A stretch of DNA of 64,000 nt from Sipunculus nudus. Lineage: Eukaryota > Annelida > Sipuncula > Golfingiida > Sipunculidae. Under the pieces are notes generated by a model. It ran no database searches. It saw only the letters and a program-made list of their open reading frames with translations, and was not told the origin of the DNA. Below, one piece after another: positions 1 through 13,334 of the stretch; position 1 is the first letter of the stretch; the number at the start of each line of letters is the position of its first letter. Location: contig CM049316.1 of the NCBI GenBank assembly GCA_026874595.1, forward strand, positions 53,577,676-53,641,675. Direction: 5' to 3'. The position numbers and the translations under genes are program-made.

Positions 1-803
1 CACACAATAAGTATTAGAATGTTACATAACTGGCTGACATAAGTGCTCAATATAAAACATGACAATATGCCCCCAACCTAAAGTATCTCTATGCCCAACA
101 TTTAGACAACACCTTTACTAATAGCTAATATCCTGATAACACACCGCAGTATAATGAAGCCAGCTTCAACTATGATATTACATAAGGTGCTGTGGTGACA
201 AGTATTCAGTAAAATTTGATGTACCATCAGCCTTGGAGCAATCTTGAGGTAACATATCAGAATGACAATAAACCAGTGATATATTGACAAATATGATAAG
301 AATTAATAGCCATATCAGTTTCTCCACAGACAATATTATGCTGACCAGTTACATCTGCCACTTTTGATATTCATACTGTGTTTGTTTGTGTATTTGGTAA
401 CCTCGTATATAAGACTACGCTCACTTTTTAGGTCCAAATATTGGTAACAATTATCTGCGAATATCCATGAGGTGGCACCTGCTAAGAATTAGCATGTCCA
501 GAGTCTTCAGTACAGGGCATTGATACCCTCTTTTTTTAAATTAAAAATGTCAGTCTTCATATACTATATCCCACCACTGTACTGCCACTTTGGTAAACAC
601 AAGGCCACATGTACGTCTTCACCTAGACACAGAACATGACTGGTCACATAACATATGCTAATAAACAGTTAAAATGTTGAATTAATTTCCCTTGTTACAT
701 CCTGATACAACATTAAGTACACTTGGATTACACCAAGCATTTCTCCATGGCAAGAATATATCTGTTTCTATCTGCCTCCCCCTTCACTGTGCAAACCTTA
801 TAT

Positions 804-823
804 CCCCCCCCCCCCCCCCCCCC
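804..823 (+). repeat. Poly-C tract (20 C)
   Basis: Uninterrupted run of 20 cytosines. Similar C-tracts lie at 1130-1141 and 1193-1208. Low-complexity intronic sequence. Confidence 0.95.
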
Positions 824-1129
824 GCCTCCATTCATTTAAACAAGTGCCAGGTATGGTAATTATTCTTACAGACTAACAGCTGATCAACATATATGGAATG
901 CTGTGACACTTCCATTAATTAATATAATCTTCAAGTGAACTCTTAAAAAAAAAGTACAGAAATTTACAATCACTGCCATCTTTGTACTTAGCACATAGCT
1001 CACTCCTGAACAATTGAGACCAAAAGCATCCACTTTGAACCACATGATTCTTAGAGTTATACGGAATAAAATGTTTAATATGGGCCTTTCAAAGGAAGAG
1101 AACAGGATTGCCACAAATCCCTCCTCCTG

Positions 1130-1208
1130 CCCCCCCCCCCCTTTGCCTGAGTTTGGGGTTAACATTTACAAAATCAGGATTGTCATAAATAACCCCCCCC
1201 CCCCCCCC
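1130..1208 (+). repeat. Two further poly-C tracts
   Basis: C runs at 1130-1141 and 1193-1208 lie in two similar stretches (AGGATTG-TCA/CCA-AAATCCCTCC versus AGGATTGTCATAAATAA before the C run). They look like a short local duplication carrying the tract. Confidence 0.85.
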
Positions 1209-2084
1209 AACTCCTGTCCCCCACCAAAAAGTTTTCCAACAGGTTTTCTAGTGGTCACAGCTCAATTGGATGTAGTGTTTTAACTAGCTTTTTGTATCAC
1301 TGTTGAATTATGACTTTAGCTGAAAATCATGAATATTCATAGTTACATTCCTGTTACTGACCATCCAGGCTAAGCTCATTCTGGTAATGTCCAGCAATGA
1401 AAGCTGATACTGAATAATATGATGAGTTTTATGCATACTCATGACTAAGGTCATAAAGCAAAAGATCTGTTCTCATCCACATCCCAGCCATCATAAAGAT
1501 CAAATCAAAACCAAATCCAGGGAAGCCTATACTTAACAAGTCACCAGACACTGACATGTACTAATGATTCCCAGGGAAAATCCAATGCAGGGCCAGTGTT
1601 CTCAGTGAGCAATTTAGTAATGTTTGAGGAAACTAGTTCTTTCAGAAGTTGCGAGTGTGATTAAGGATCAAATTATCTGAATCAGAACAGGCCAATCAGC
1701 CTTATTAAAATGCATGAAAATCCCACAAGATACTCCCAGAAACAGTATGACACACAGAGGCTGCCATGTCATCTACAAAAAGGATACACTAGTTTGGGCA
1801 ATAAACAAGTTTTTAATTATGCAGCTAATTGGCCAAAAGCATACAAAAAAAACATCTCATTGAATGGCACACCAATGATTGCTATGATTCACTCTTGCGA
1901 TCTCAACATATAGAAACCTACACAGAGTAGAGTTTGGTCATAAGTACACGATGTATTGTATCCCCAGTCTGAGAATTAAGTCAGGGATACTATGGTTTCA
2001 GTATTGTTTTGCTCAAAATATTTCACACATCTTTTTCAAACTCTACAGGCTGGTTTAGAGGACAAAGTCCATGAAAACTGAGTT

Positions 2085-2275
2085 AATTACATCTATTAGG
2101 AGAGTGACCTTGACCTCAAATACATACATTTCGGGTGAAAATCATGTAACACTTAAGATTTTTCAAGACAGACTGCTTGGATTCTAAAGGTCAAGTAGCT
2201 ATAAGATCTTGGAATGGATAGGTTTGTCTTGTCTGGAAGACCGATGGAACTGTCTGTGGTCTTTTTGCCATTTTT
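2085..2275 (+). repeat. Degenerate copy of the TGACCTTGACCT dispersed repeat
   Basis: Contains AGAGTGACCTTGACCT, then GGTGAAAATCA, then an AAGATCTTGGAATGGATAG-like stretch. This is the same order as in the 330-bp tandem units at 59.8-61.3 kb. A single old copy; no coding capacity seen. Confidence 0.55.
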
Positions 2276-5200
2276 GCACAGTTAAATATACTTCTAATAC
2301 TGCATGCCACAAGAAAATACTTTTGCCAATATAATTTAAAAAACTATCAGACAGATTTCTCTCATATTGTGCACATGCATGCATACATGCGGATCAGATG
2401 AAGAACCTGATTGACTTTGAGGTAAAAAAAATCTTTGATGAAAGCAAGAATTTAATGGTTCTCCTAGTTATCAGGACTTTCCAGTATATTTTATGATGTT
2501 TACAAGAGCTGTTCAGTCTAAATGACAGATCTATAAAAATCACACAATGAGTATGATGAGATGAGACAGTAGCAATTCACTGTAGAGTTAATGAATATGT
2601 TGTAAACAGCAAAACACTAAAAGCCATTCATAGAAAATCCACCGTAGTTTAATGTATTATCTTAATTGTTTGCTGACATTAAAAAAAGGAAAACTTTCAC
2701 AGAGCAGAGTTGAAATTGTTTAACCATGGTCTTTGTCTTACTCTGTAAAATTGTATATGACTGGTGGTCGGGTTGGGTCTTGCTTGATGGAGCTTTCTTT
2801 TGAGTAGTGAAATCTTGGCAGCATAAACCTCCCACATGACTGCAAGTAATGGTTTCTGGATTATATCTAGTCTGATGGGTAAGAACATCGAAATTGTTAG
2901 AATTATCAAATAAATAAAATATTCTTATCACATGGTTGGTTTCATCTTCGTTCAAAAAGCATTTCCATAAGCATGTCATATAGACTATCCTGTGAAAAAA
3001 AGTGTTACCCTGCCGTGAAGCAAGATAGTTCTGGTTCATTATAGCTACCCATATCAGACTCCAGTAGATGGATGTCACAGCTATTTGCCATGACAGTGAC
3101 ATACTCAGAGAAGTATCCTGTTTAATAATAGGCTTAAACATTAGCAGAAAGCAAGTAAATTCAAGTGGCCTGTTGGGGATTCTTTTTAAAAGATATGTTT
3201 ATTTGTGGCATGATCAGTAACAAAAACTTCACTGGTGTAATTTCCATAAATTGAATTGGATTGCCGTTTGCCAGACACAGGAGTTGCTGAAGGTAATTGA
3301 GTAGGTAATGGTTGCTTTCTTTTGTTGGTAATATTATATAATGGGTTAAATTCATTACATATTTATAACTATTTTCCAAGGAGTACACAACTTTGTCTTT
3401 GATATTTTGTGAGACAGTAGTAACATATACTTCAGTTATTCTTCAAAGAAAGCTATGCTAATGTAGTTTTAGAAGTTTATTGGTATAGACAAGTATTTGT
3501 TGTCTTTGAAAAACAGTAAATAATCAAAGACACGCCTTCATTATACTTCCTTACAGAGCATTGAGAAAAAATAAAAGAATGCTTGGCAGAACATGTCATT
3601 CATGGCCCCCTCCTGTACAACTTTTATTTTTTTCCAGGCCAGGTAGAGGTAGAAATGTTTAACTCCCATTCATGAGTGCACACCAGTGGATAAAACACAA
3701 TCAGGCTAACTTACAGCAGTTTGGAAGTAGGAAAGTAGGAGTTAGTGGCACCAGAAGCTCAAACTGATAATGAACAGTGCTTATTTATAGCAGTGACAGA
3801 TTCAACTGTTCAGTTCTTGCCTCAGTTTCCAAATTTCTTCACTAAATGGCACCAACTTGCCAGAAAAAAGCATACACAGAATGTGAGCCTACATGAATAT
3901 CTGGATCCATGTGTACAAAAACACTAACATTTAAAAATTTCCTCTGTAATACTAAATGCTACTGTCAACAGGATTACTGGTTATACAACCCCCATCTCAA
4001 GTTTCTAAGATCAATAACATGAGGATAAGATCAATAACATGAGAATAATGTAAATGAGATGGAGGATGAATTCATACAATGAAAATCCTTGGCTGTAGAA
4101 AATCCAATTGTTTTTAATTAAGTCATGCATGTAATCTAACAGCACTCAGACATCAGAAACAACTAGGATGTTGTATAAGTTGCTAGGCCCTTTTGATGAA
4201 ATCTGGTAGAAAACTAAATATAGTATGTCTGTATTCCAATGCACAATACTTGATTACTCTTTGATAGTTTGTTCTGTAGTCCAGGTCATAGGAAATCCAT
4301 TAGTAGAAACAGGATTTCAACTTTGGTTGTCCCTCCTCCAGTGCCATCCAGACTTGTTATGGGTTTAAATGCATAGAATTTTGGATGAACTTCTATAAAA
4401 TTAATAACTAATATTAAAATATATTAATCATTACCCTTCAGGGCATCAGAATGAAAAGAATGGCTTATTTTGGAAAACCTCTCCTTATGGGCATTTCTCT
4501 TATGGTGACACCTGTCTGTCAGGGAAACATGAAGACTATGAGGGTCATAACCTCTCTTAAATGGCCACCTCTGTTATGGACAAACACAGTACTCCAGTAA
4601 CAGTAAATCTGAATTTTGTGACATGGGATCCTGAGCTGTAATGATCACCAACTGACTTTTAAGTGTAAATTTCTTAATTATGTGAAAGTTTGTACTAGCT
4701 GCCTTCATAGTGTGCAGTCTCAATTCAGAGTTCGTGAACGATCCCTTTACCTTTGCCATTTGAATTAACTTAAAAGTTATACTTCTTTTGTGAAAGATTA
4801 CTAAAATATAATCAATCTAGTTTCACTTCAAGAACACAATATTTAGCATATTACTCAATGAAAAGAAAAATGTCTTGAAGAAGCATTAATCTGGACTTGG
4901 ATTTAAAACCTGTCATAGGTTTTTGTTGTTGTGATTATGACAGTAAAGTGGTCAGAAACGATTTCGTTGATCAAATCTGAAAGTGAAAAATCTGAAAGTA
5001 ACAGAATTTACATTCTGTAGGCCTGTACTCCAGTAAGTTTCACATTCAAGATGGTCTAGTTCCTTTTTTTGGGCAGAGTTATTCAATCATAACTTACAGT
5101 ATGTTTTTCAGATCCAATTGGTCAGTTTACCAGAAGACACTCAAGTGACATCTGATAAACATGTCTCTTATAACTACAAAACTGGAAGCATTTAATTTGT

Positions 5201-5613
5201 CTGGTTAGGAAAAAGTTACTTTAACAAGCGCATGCTAATCATTAATAAACTCCTAGCCTGAATGCTGCCACAGACATATGACATTAATGCAGCTGTTTGT
5301 GAAGAAAACGAGTCTGGCCATCTTTGTAGATCAAGAGAGTAACCAGAAACTCATTAAAGACAGCTCTAAAAGTGCAAAAACACTGGCCAGATGGTTCCAT
5401 CAAGCCAGGGCCTTGTATGTCTAGATTTAGATTTAAGTATGGTTTTGAAACCTCCCGCCAGCACTGTTGGTTCTGCTTTCCCACAGTTCAGGCATCTTGA
5501 GTGTAAGTCCTTAGTGTATATGCATGTTCATGGTGGCAATAAAAATGGTGTGCTCTTCAGAGCAAGTGTTCTGACACTTTACCTCACTTACCAGAATGAT
5601 TTGGTCTTCAATA

Positions 5614-6256
5614 CACACTTAGTCATACAAACAGTTGTTCTCTAAATATGTTCTGCAGTCCAAACACTTAGTCATACAAACAGTTGTTCTCTAAATATGT
5701 TCTGCAGTCCAAACACTTAGTCATACAAACAGTTGTTCTCTAAATATGTTCTGCAGTCCAAACACTTAGTCATACAAACAGTTGTTCTCTAAATATGTTC
5801 TGCAGTCCAAACACTTAGTCATACAAACAATTGTTCTCTAAATATGTTCTGCAGTCCAAACACTTAGTCATACAGACAATTGTTCTCTAAATATGTTCTG
5901 CAGTCCAAACACTTAGTCATACAGACAATTGTTCTCTAAATATGTTCTGCAGTCCAAACACTTAGTCATACAGACAATTGTTCTCTAAATATGTTCTGCA
6001 GTCCAAACACTTAGTCATACAGACAATTGTTCTCTAAATATGTTCTGCAGTCCAAACACTTAGTCATACAAACAGTTGTTCTCTAAATATGTTCTGCAGT
6101 CCAAACACTTAGTCATACAAACAATTGTTCTCTAAATATGTTCTGCAGTCCAAACACTTAGTCATACAGACAATTGTTCTCTAAATATGTTCTGCAGTCC
6201 AAACACTTAGTCATACAAACAATTGTTCTCTAAATATGTTCTGCAGTCCAAACACT
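5614..6256 (+). repeat. 49-bp minisatellite, 13 copies
   Basis: Unit reads roughly ACACTTAGTCATACAAACAG followed by TTGTTCTCTAAATATGTTC and TGCAGTCCAA. The motif TCTAAATATG recurs at 5641, 5690, 5739 and so on to 6229, always 49 bp apart. Units differ only at two or three sites (AAACAG/AGACAA/AAACAA), which points to recent expansion or homogenisation. The array is intronic, about 1.5 kb before exon 7726-7860. Confidence 0.97.
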
Positions 6257-7725
6257 AGAGGCCCGATGGTGTTTCATGAAGAGTCTTTATTTTTTGTATC
6301 AAAAGTGATTGATGTATGGAAGATGTTTATTTTCTTACCGATTGTTATTTATGACATATGTGGATATGTCTCCAAGTATGTAATTCAAGAATGTGTCTTC
6401 TAGGTTTGGGAGTTATTTGTTCAGTATTTATGTGTTTCATCTGTAGAATCATCTTTGTCTTTGTACTGAGTGATGTATTGAACAGTTTTGTTTTGCCTCA
6501 TAGAGAGGGACAGATATAGCAATGTCTTGCTTACAGGTATGTTATACATTCATAGCCAGAAAGAATGTAGTTAAACATACACTATCCTTTGGGAATCTAG
6601 ATGTCTGAAGAAGGAACCATTAATACAAGTATTATTCATTGATCAAGAGAGTCAGACCTGTAGCTGAGATGACTTGCATTGATTCATTTGCTGTTCAAAG
6701 CATCTATATCTGTCGTCTCAGCAAGGTGTTACACTCCAACTCTGCTCTGCTCTGCTCTGTCATTTTCTTTCTTTTTTTCTCTGTCATTTTCACTATATTT
6801 CCTTCTCGTTCTGTCCTTCTTTCTTAATCTTACATCCCTGAGACATACCAAGTGAAAGAGAGTCATAACAAACACATGTTTGTTAAAGCTATAACTTTTG
6901 TTTTGCACAGTTTTCATATATGGGATGTTTTTTCTAATGATGTTATTCATGTTTGCAATATATAAATGACTCAGAATAAAAATTATTTACATAAAAAACA
7001 GCAGGAGAGAACAGCAGGAAACACAATAATCCACTCATATACCCTTATTGATACACATGAATGATGCAGTCATAAAAATGTGTTAAGTCCTAGATATGTT
7101 TCTGGGGGTCATTTTGAATTAATTACTTTGCCTGTGTCCAGAACAGTGTGGGAGCAGTGATAGTTTGGACATGTTTTATTGAAAGATTAAAAGTTAAAGT
7201 AGTTTTCATTCACAAAATTCAACACAAATATATTTGATTAATAGCTGGCAAAATCAAAAGTAAAGTGTTAGTTTAACATTGTAGGTTTTAGATAGGGAGT
7301 TTTTCCTCAGATTTGAAACCTAAATTAATGTCTGTACAGAAATCTCTCTGAAACAATTTTGGTAAAAGTGATATTTGGTCCCACAGTTTCCTGATTATTG
7401 TTTTCAACATATCAGACTCTGTGTTATTGCACCATTAAAATGCAGTTTGAACTACCTATAAAGATGGGTACACCATGGTACATATTAGAAAACCTATCTG
7501 ACATGTGACAACCATGATCGACCTATGCAAAATTGTCATCAAGCAAGTATTTTTGAAAATAAATCTGAAATATCCCTATAACAGAAGAATCATTATACTT
7601 AAGGAAGACAAAATCAAATTTAATCAAAATATTTACATTTCCATCATAAATAAAGAATGAGCACATGATGGAATATTTGGTGAATGTACATCATAAGAGT
7701 TTAATACATTTTATTTTGTCTTCAG

Positions 7726-7860
7726 GAACAAACAGAGGAGGTCACGAGAAAGTTGGTAGAAACACAGGACAGGGAACAAGAACTCAGACGCAGCTTGAAT
7801 AGTCTTGAGGAATCAGCCGCCAAAATGGAAGCAGAAAAACTGAAGCAGCTTGCACAGGAG
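7726..7860 (+). CDS. LRRCC1: LRRCC1-like exon 1 of window
   Basis: 45 codons, phase 0 at both ends. The acceptor is TTTTGTCTTCAG and the donor GTAAAATC. It begins EQTEEVTRKLVETQDREQEL and ends AEKLKQLAQE, a regular heptad-like coiled coil with almost every residue charged or polar. Reading past the donor meets a stop within three codons, which supports the exon end. Upstream exons are expected outside the window or unrecognised before 7726. Confidence 0.85.
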
Positions 7861-10800
7861 GTAAAATCATAAACTGTTATATATATAGGAGCTGAGGATA
7901 CCAGGTTCAGTCCAGGATCCAACTGCTGACACCAAAATGTTGAAAGCTTAATGCAACTTCTGAGATATACTTAAACTTATAATCAATAAGGAAATTTCAC
8001 TATTATTTGCCCTTTTAGAGTATAACTTTGTTAAAAAATTCTAATATCCCTATAAATGAACTGCTTTTACAGTAAGTGTAGTGATCATAATTATACCTTT
8101 AACATTTATGGTTGACAATAGCTGAAACAGCTTCATGGTCAATGGGTTACTTGTTCAAAATTTTGAAGCTGGTGAAGGTTTGAAGCAAACGGTTTGTAAC
8201 TTGGAAAATGTTAATGTTTAAAATCCATGGCACACTTAAGTGTTTGAATATTTTCTGATTTTGTACTTTCATATAAAACCTGTTGACTTTGTTAAGTGTC
8301 ATTTGATATCCACAGGTGTTCCGTATGATTGATAATCAATGTGTGCAGATTTTAATTGTAAAATCCTGAACAAAAACTCAAGATTATCAAATAGCTTCTG
8401 TGGACAATAACAAGTGCGATTATCAAATTACTAGCCATGAATGACAGGCCTGAAATTTCAGGTGGCATTGTGGAGGAAAATCGGTAAATCTTTTATGGCA
8501 GCTAGACTGAAGACATCTGGTTGTAGAGAATCGTGGCTACTTTATTACAAAGAATTACCTGACACCTGTCAGCTTAACAGATGATTAGTAAACCCTAGAC
8601 CTGGCTGCCATCTAGTGCTTGTCTTCATCTGTCCAGGCAAAGTGATTACTCTTACACCTAGTTGCCATTTGTTAAAATAAGGACAGAACCTTGCTCTTGT
8701 ATATGATGTGACCAAATGTTTCAGAAGTAAGCTACAACATGATGATTGGTAATGATCGAAGCATTTAAGATTAAATGCTTTCTGCTCATAGGCTTTGGAA
8801 TAAACCAGGTATCATAGATGTTTCTTCAGAGATGTTCAATATTACAATGGAGGATTATATGCCATCCATCACAGTACCAGTAACTGGTTTTGTAACATGA
8901 AAGCCTGCTTGTTATATAACCAGGCTGTATTATCTCACCACCTCCCACACCGATCTACCTGTGGCTGTTTGTCAGAGCTTGCTGATAAGTTCCTTCATTT
9001 TTAGTGATTTTAACCACTTTTTTAACACCAATCGTGAATTTATGTTTTATATTTGATTATAATTTAAATATTTCAGCCTGTTAAAATGTTTTCAAAATCA
9101 TCACTGCATGTTGTGGTGATAAATCTTGTCTTTTTCATTGTTTTTCTTTTCAAGATTGTTAATCAGTTTTATAATTTATCAACCTGTTACATGCCTCTTG
9201 CTTATGTTTCCTTGTTCATATGACTTTTAGTTTGGTAGATAATATGAAAGAAGTTCACATTTTCTTTATTAAATTTTCCTTTTAGGCAATACTAAAATAG
9301 AGAAAGTTGGCAACTTAGTTTGCAAATACATTGATAATATTGTTGCATTACTATTTTGACCTGAAAAGATAAACATGAATATGAAAGAGTGTTTATTTTT
9401 ATAACTGCTCTTACTTTTTTACAAGAAAATGTACCAGAAATAAAAAAAATTTGTTAGGGCCTGGGATGTTTGAAAATATATACTTGTTTAAATAACTTGT
9501 GTTTTACATTGATTTGACATTAAACGGGTCTAAAACTTCCTGAACTGACAATACCATACAGATAAGTCTAATCACATAAGGCAGATCAATGGTATAATGC
9601 ACATTTGATTTGTTTGGCTGAGTTCTCAACAGAAAGAGAATCTCTTGATTTAACAGCAGCTACAAGAGTGTCGATGAAAACTAGGAAACAAAGCTAATCT
9701 GTGAACAAAAACTAAATGACTCTATGTGGTGAATGGGGAAGTGTGTCAGACAGATGCAGATATGACATTTCAGTAAATGGCTCATGCATAATAACTTCCC
9801 AGTAAACTACAGCCTGCCTGAGAGGCCATATTTGTGCCATGTTAAGGTGGATATAATAAATTAAATGGCGGCTTAGTCTGTGTATAGGGTCATCAGTGAT
9901 CACGGCATATCAGCTCGCAAAACCTGCGTGGGCATAGTAAAGGTCAGAGGGAATGGCATTCTACTAGAGTCACGTGGACCTGAAACCACTGAGACATATA
10001 TATATACCTGTTCCTTAACTTTTTGATTAATTAAAATGTCTTTGTGAATAGACCAGAAGTTCCATGTCCTCATAGTTCTAATTGAATACATAATGTCACC
10101 ACATGCAGTCCTCTAGCCATCATACATTCAAATTTGTTTTACTTCTCCATAAATTGAGACATTTTTTTTACAGAAATGTTACTGTGGCCACGGTAATGTT
10201 TCTTAAATTATTAATTAAAAGTTTTAATTTGTTAGTAAGTTTAGTAACTCTGATTAAATCAATCAGGATATAATATTAAGAATTACATTAAAAATAAAGA
10301 CAATATACAGGCATGCCAAATCACTCTTTAAAAAAGTCACACTTTCTTTGAGAGAATTTCCTGAAAATGAGGCTAATAACTCTTTTTTCTCCCTTTTTTT
10401 CAGCAGCACTCTTTTTATGCTCTTTTTTTCAGTGAAAGATTCAGATTTATAGTATTTCTCTCCTGCTTTAACAGTCCAGTTCGAGCAAGAATTGGAAATT
10501 TCACAATTTTTATGTGTGCAAAGGTCCAGCATATGTGTCACAATGTTGAATATCACATATGTGGGATATGCCTTTTCCTTTGTGCAGGGGGATGTGCACA
10601 GTGTATGTTTCTGACTTTGGGAAGGAAGAATATACATTTGTAGTATGCGAAGCACATTTTTATTCAGTCTAAGATAAAAAAATGTGGAATTTGGCACTAA
10701 CTTTACTCTTTTTTCACTCTTCATTTCAAAGATGTCAACTCTTTTTTTCCAGAGCATTGACTCTTTTTTTTTGGTCATTTTCTTTTGGCAGGCCTGATAT

Positions 10801-13032
10801 AGCATCAACAGTTATCTCTTAAGAATGCCTGGTGAGCATGTTTGATGCTTGAGCTCACTCCTAAATTTTTTGTCCCCAAATCTGATTAAATAAAGAACTG
10901 TACCATAAGTGTCCTTCATGTAGGTTTAATGACACATAAAGGTCTCCTGAATTAGGTTTTCTGACAAATAATGTTATTAATTTGCCTGAGTAGACTGATG
11001 TACCTGATGGTTTAATTTTTATTATTATTTATTTTTTTGTTGTTGCAGTTTAGGCTTTGCATCAGCTTATTCACCATAAGAATTAGGGTTTGCCTGTAAA
11101 AATGTGGTACAGCAGCAAGATGTTTTATATATGAACCTAAAAGCTTACCCTCAAGAAGTCAGCGTAATACTACTTCTTCAGTGACCTTAGTTTTTAGAAG
11201 CCTTAGAGGCTTAAGGGCTATTGTCGTCACCCAAGCCGTCCGTCCGTCCAGCGTGTGTTACCATTCACCTTGTTAGCAGGATATCTCAAAAAAGATTTAC
11301 TGTAGGAATTTTATTTCTTTGGTGCTGATGTACGTATATTAACAAAATCTCAGTAAAGTTCAAAGATGGGTGACTTTGACTTATTTTTAGATGTTTTACA
11401 GCGTATTATAGAAAAAACATTCTCAGGAACCACTGGGTGGATTGTTATAAAACATGCTATGATTATTGGCACTGATGATCTGTAACTGCTGCACAAGGTT
11501 TGGGGCGCCACCTCCAATTCTGATTTTAAAAGCTCTTTTAAGCAGTGTTAAATGTTATTACCTTCTTAATAAGATTTGCTTAACAGCATACTTAATAAAG
11601 GTTAGGATCTGATAGGTGACATGTGTTGCCATTTATGTGAACCAGGCTCCCAGTCTGTCTTGTCCATGGCTTGTCAGTGCTTGTCTGTTAAGTTAGCTTT
11701 GCCTGATCAGTACCGGTAAACGGAAATCCTCCATATGCAGTTCACAAAATTTAGTCTATAAATATGGTGAATTTGTCATTTTCTTGGATGTAAGAAAGTA
11801 TACTTCCTTCCTTACCTTCCTATATTTGTGCAAATGAAGGCATATCTTTTATATTTCTGTGTATAGACAAGCAAACATTAAAACAAAAATAGAAATAGGT
11901 ATCCTAAATTATTTAACTGGGGTTTACATGATTACGTGTCAGTTGGACGGGCACCAGCTGGACGGGTCCCATTTAGATGGTCCCAGTTGGACGGGTCCCA
12001 TTTAGACACTATGTTATATTTATGTGACTTAATTACATACCTAAGAAGCCAGGGATTGAAGCTTTATGAGAAAGCCTAACTAAAATAATAAAACTTTATA
12101 TATGTTGATCAAACACGGTATAGCTTTGAAATTTTATGCAAGCCCTGATACCTGTGTACATGAATTACTGTTCAAAGAGCTTTAGATTTTAACTGTTATA
12201 TTGTTGTCTTCCTTGACGTAGCTTTCGTGAAAACTGAAATCATTATATTCTAATATTTTCTAATTCATCAGAGTTACAATGACGAATCAACATGCAATCA
12301 AATGTCAAATAAATTTGCGATATCTACTATAATAACCGTCGTGCAGTCGACATGCTCTGCCAATTAATGTTAATAAGCAAAATATATAGGCTAGGTTTTG
12401 GAGAATTCCCATATTTTATTCCGATATATCACATAATCCATGTGCTGCCATATTGTCAGACCAAAATTATGCACATTTCCAAGAAACAAGAGTAGAAAAT
12501 CAGTTTGGAAACTCCTTACCACATCAGGGATATATGAAAGAGAAACCTGTACCTCTATATCACGGTCAGCGCACTTCAAAGGGAAGCGAGGTCTCATTCT
12601 AATTAACTTATTGTTTGAATAACGGGACTAATTAAGTTGCGTTTCACAATGAATATTATGGTAAGGCATTTTATAAGTGCAGTAAAAACAGCCGTTACCC
12701 TTTGATAGGTGTTTAATTAATCAATAAGACACAACCCCACAAACAAGGTAAACAGAACAACAGTTATCTCTCGTGGTCCCTTCTATTATTTACCGAAAAT
12801 GAACAGAGGAAAGGCTTTATGCATGTAAATATACACATTTATGTTTTTCTGTGTTGTTGTATATATTTTAGATAAAGTTGGTATTCACTTATACAAACAC
12901 TGCAAGATGGTCGCCCTCCGATACGATTTAACTTTTATCCCATAGCCTATGCTTTTCTCCTACGCACAAATGATCCTCTTGTTTGTATCTGATAGTATAC
13001 TAATAGTATACTGTCTCTCTCCTCTCATTCTC

Positions 13033-13072
<40 letters not shown>

Positions 13073-13282
13073 ATTCCTTCTATCAAACAATTTTTTTAAT
13101 TACACATAATTTATAAATATGTTCTATTACAATCTTTCAACTTATTTTTTCACCTTCTGTTTCTCTCTGTGCTTTGTTTTAAATATTACCCCTGTCATTA
13201 TATATGATTTATTTTCCTTTACATTCCATTATATTCGGTTTATTTATAACAGCTATACTTCAGTCTCCCATACTTTTATTCA

Positions 13283-13334
<52 letters not shown>

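Larger units (their letters stand above)
1..7725. other. Intron (5' part, start outside window)
   Basis: AT-rich sequence before the first recognised exon, read as intron because the exon at 7726 begins in phase 0 after an acceptor. It holds poly-C tracts, a degenerate dispersed repeat near 2.1 kb and the 49-bp minisatellite near 5.6-6.3 kb. The open frames are short (159 codons or fewer), lack family motifs and have no exon-like coiled-coil composition. An exon of an upstream non-coiled-coil region could be missed here. Confidence 0.5.

Noticed and set aside
2662-3141. 159-codon minus-strand frame
   Set aside because: No recognisable domain, irregular composition, intronic AT-rich codon use, and an overlapping alternative frame; most likely chance.
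5614-6256. Considered whether the 49-bp array could be a CRISPR array
   Set aside because: There are no unique spacers: the whole 49-bp unit is repeated, and the context is a eukaryotic intron.
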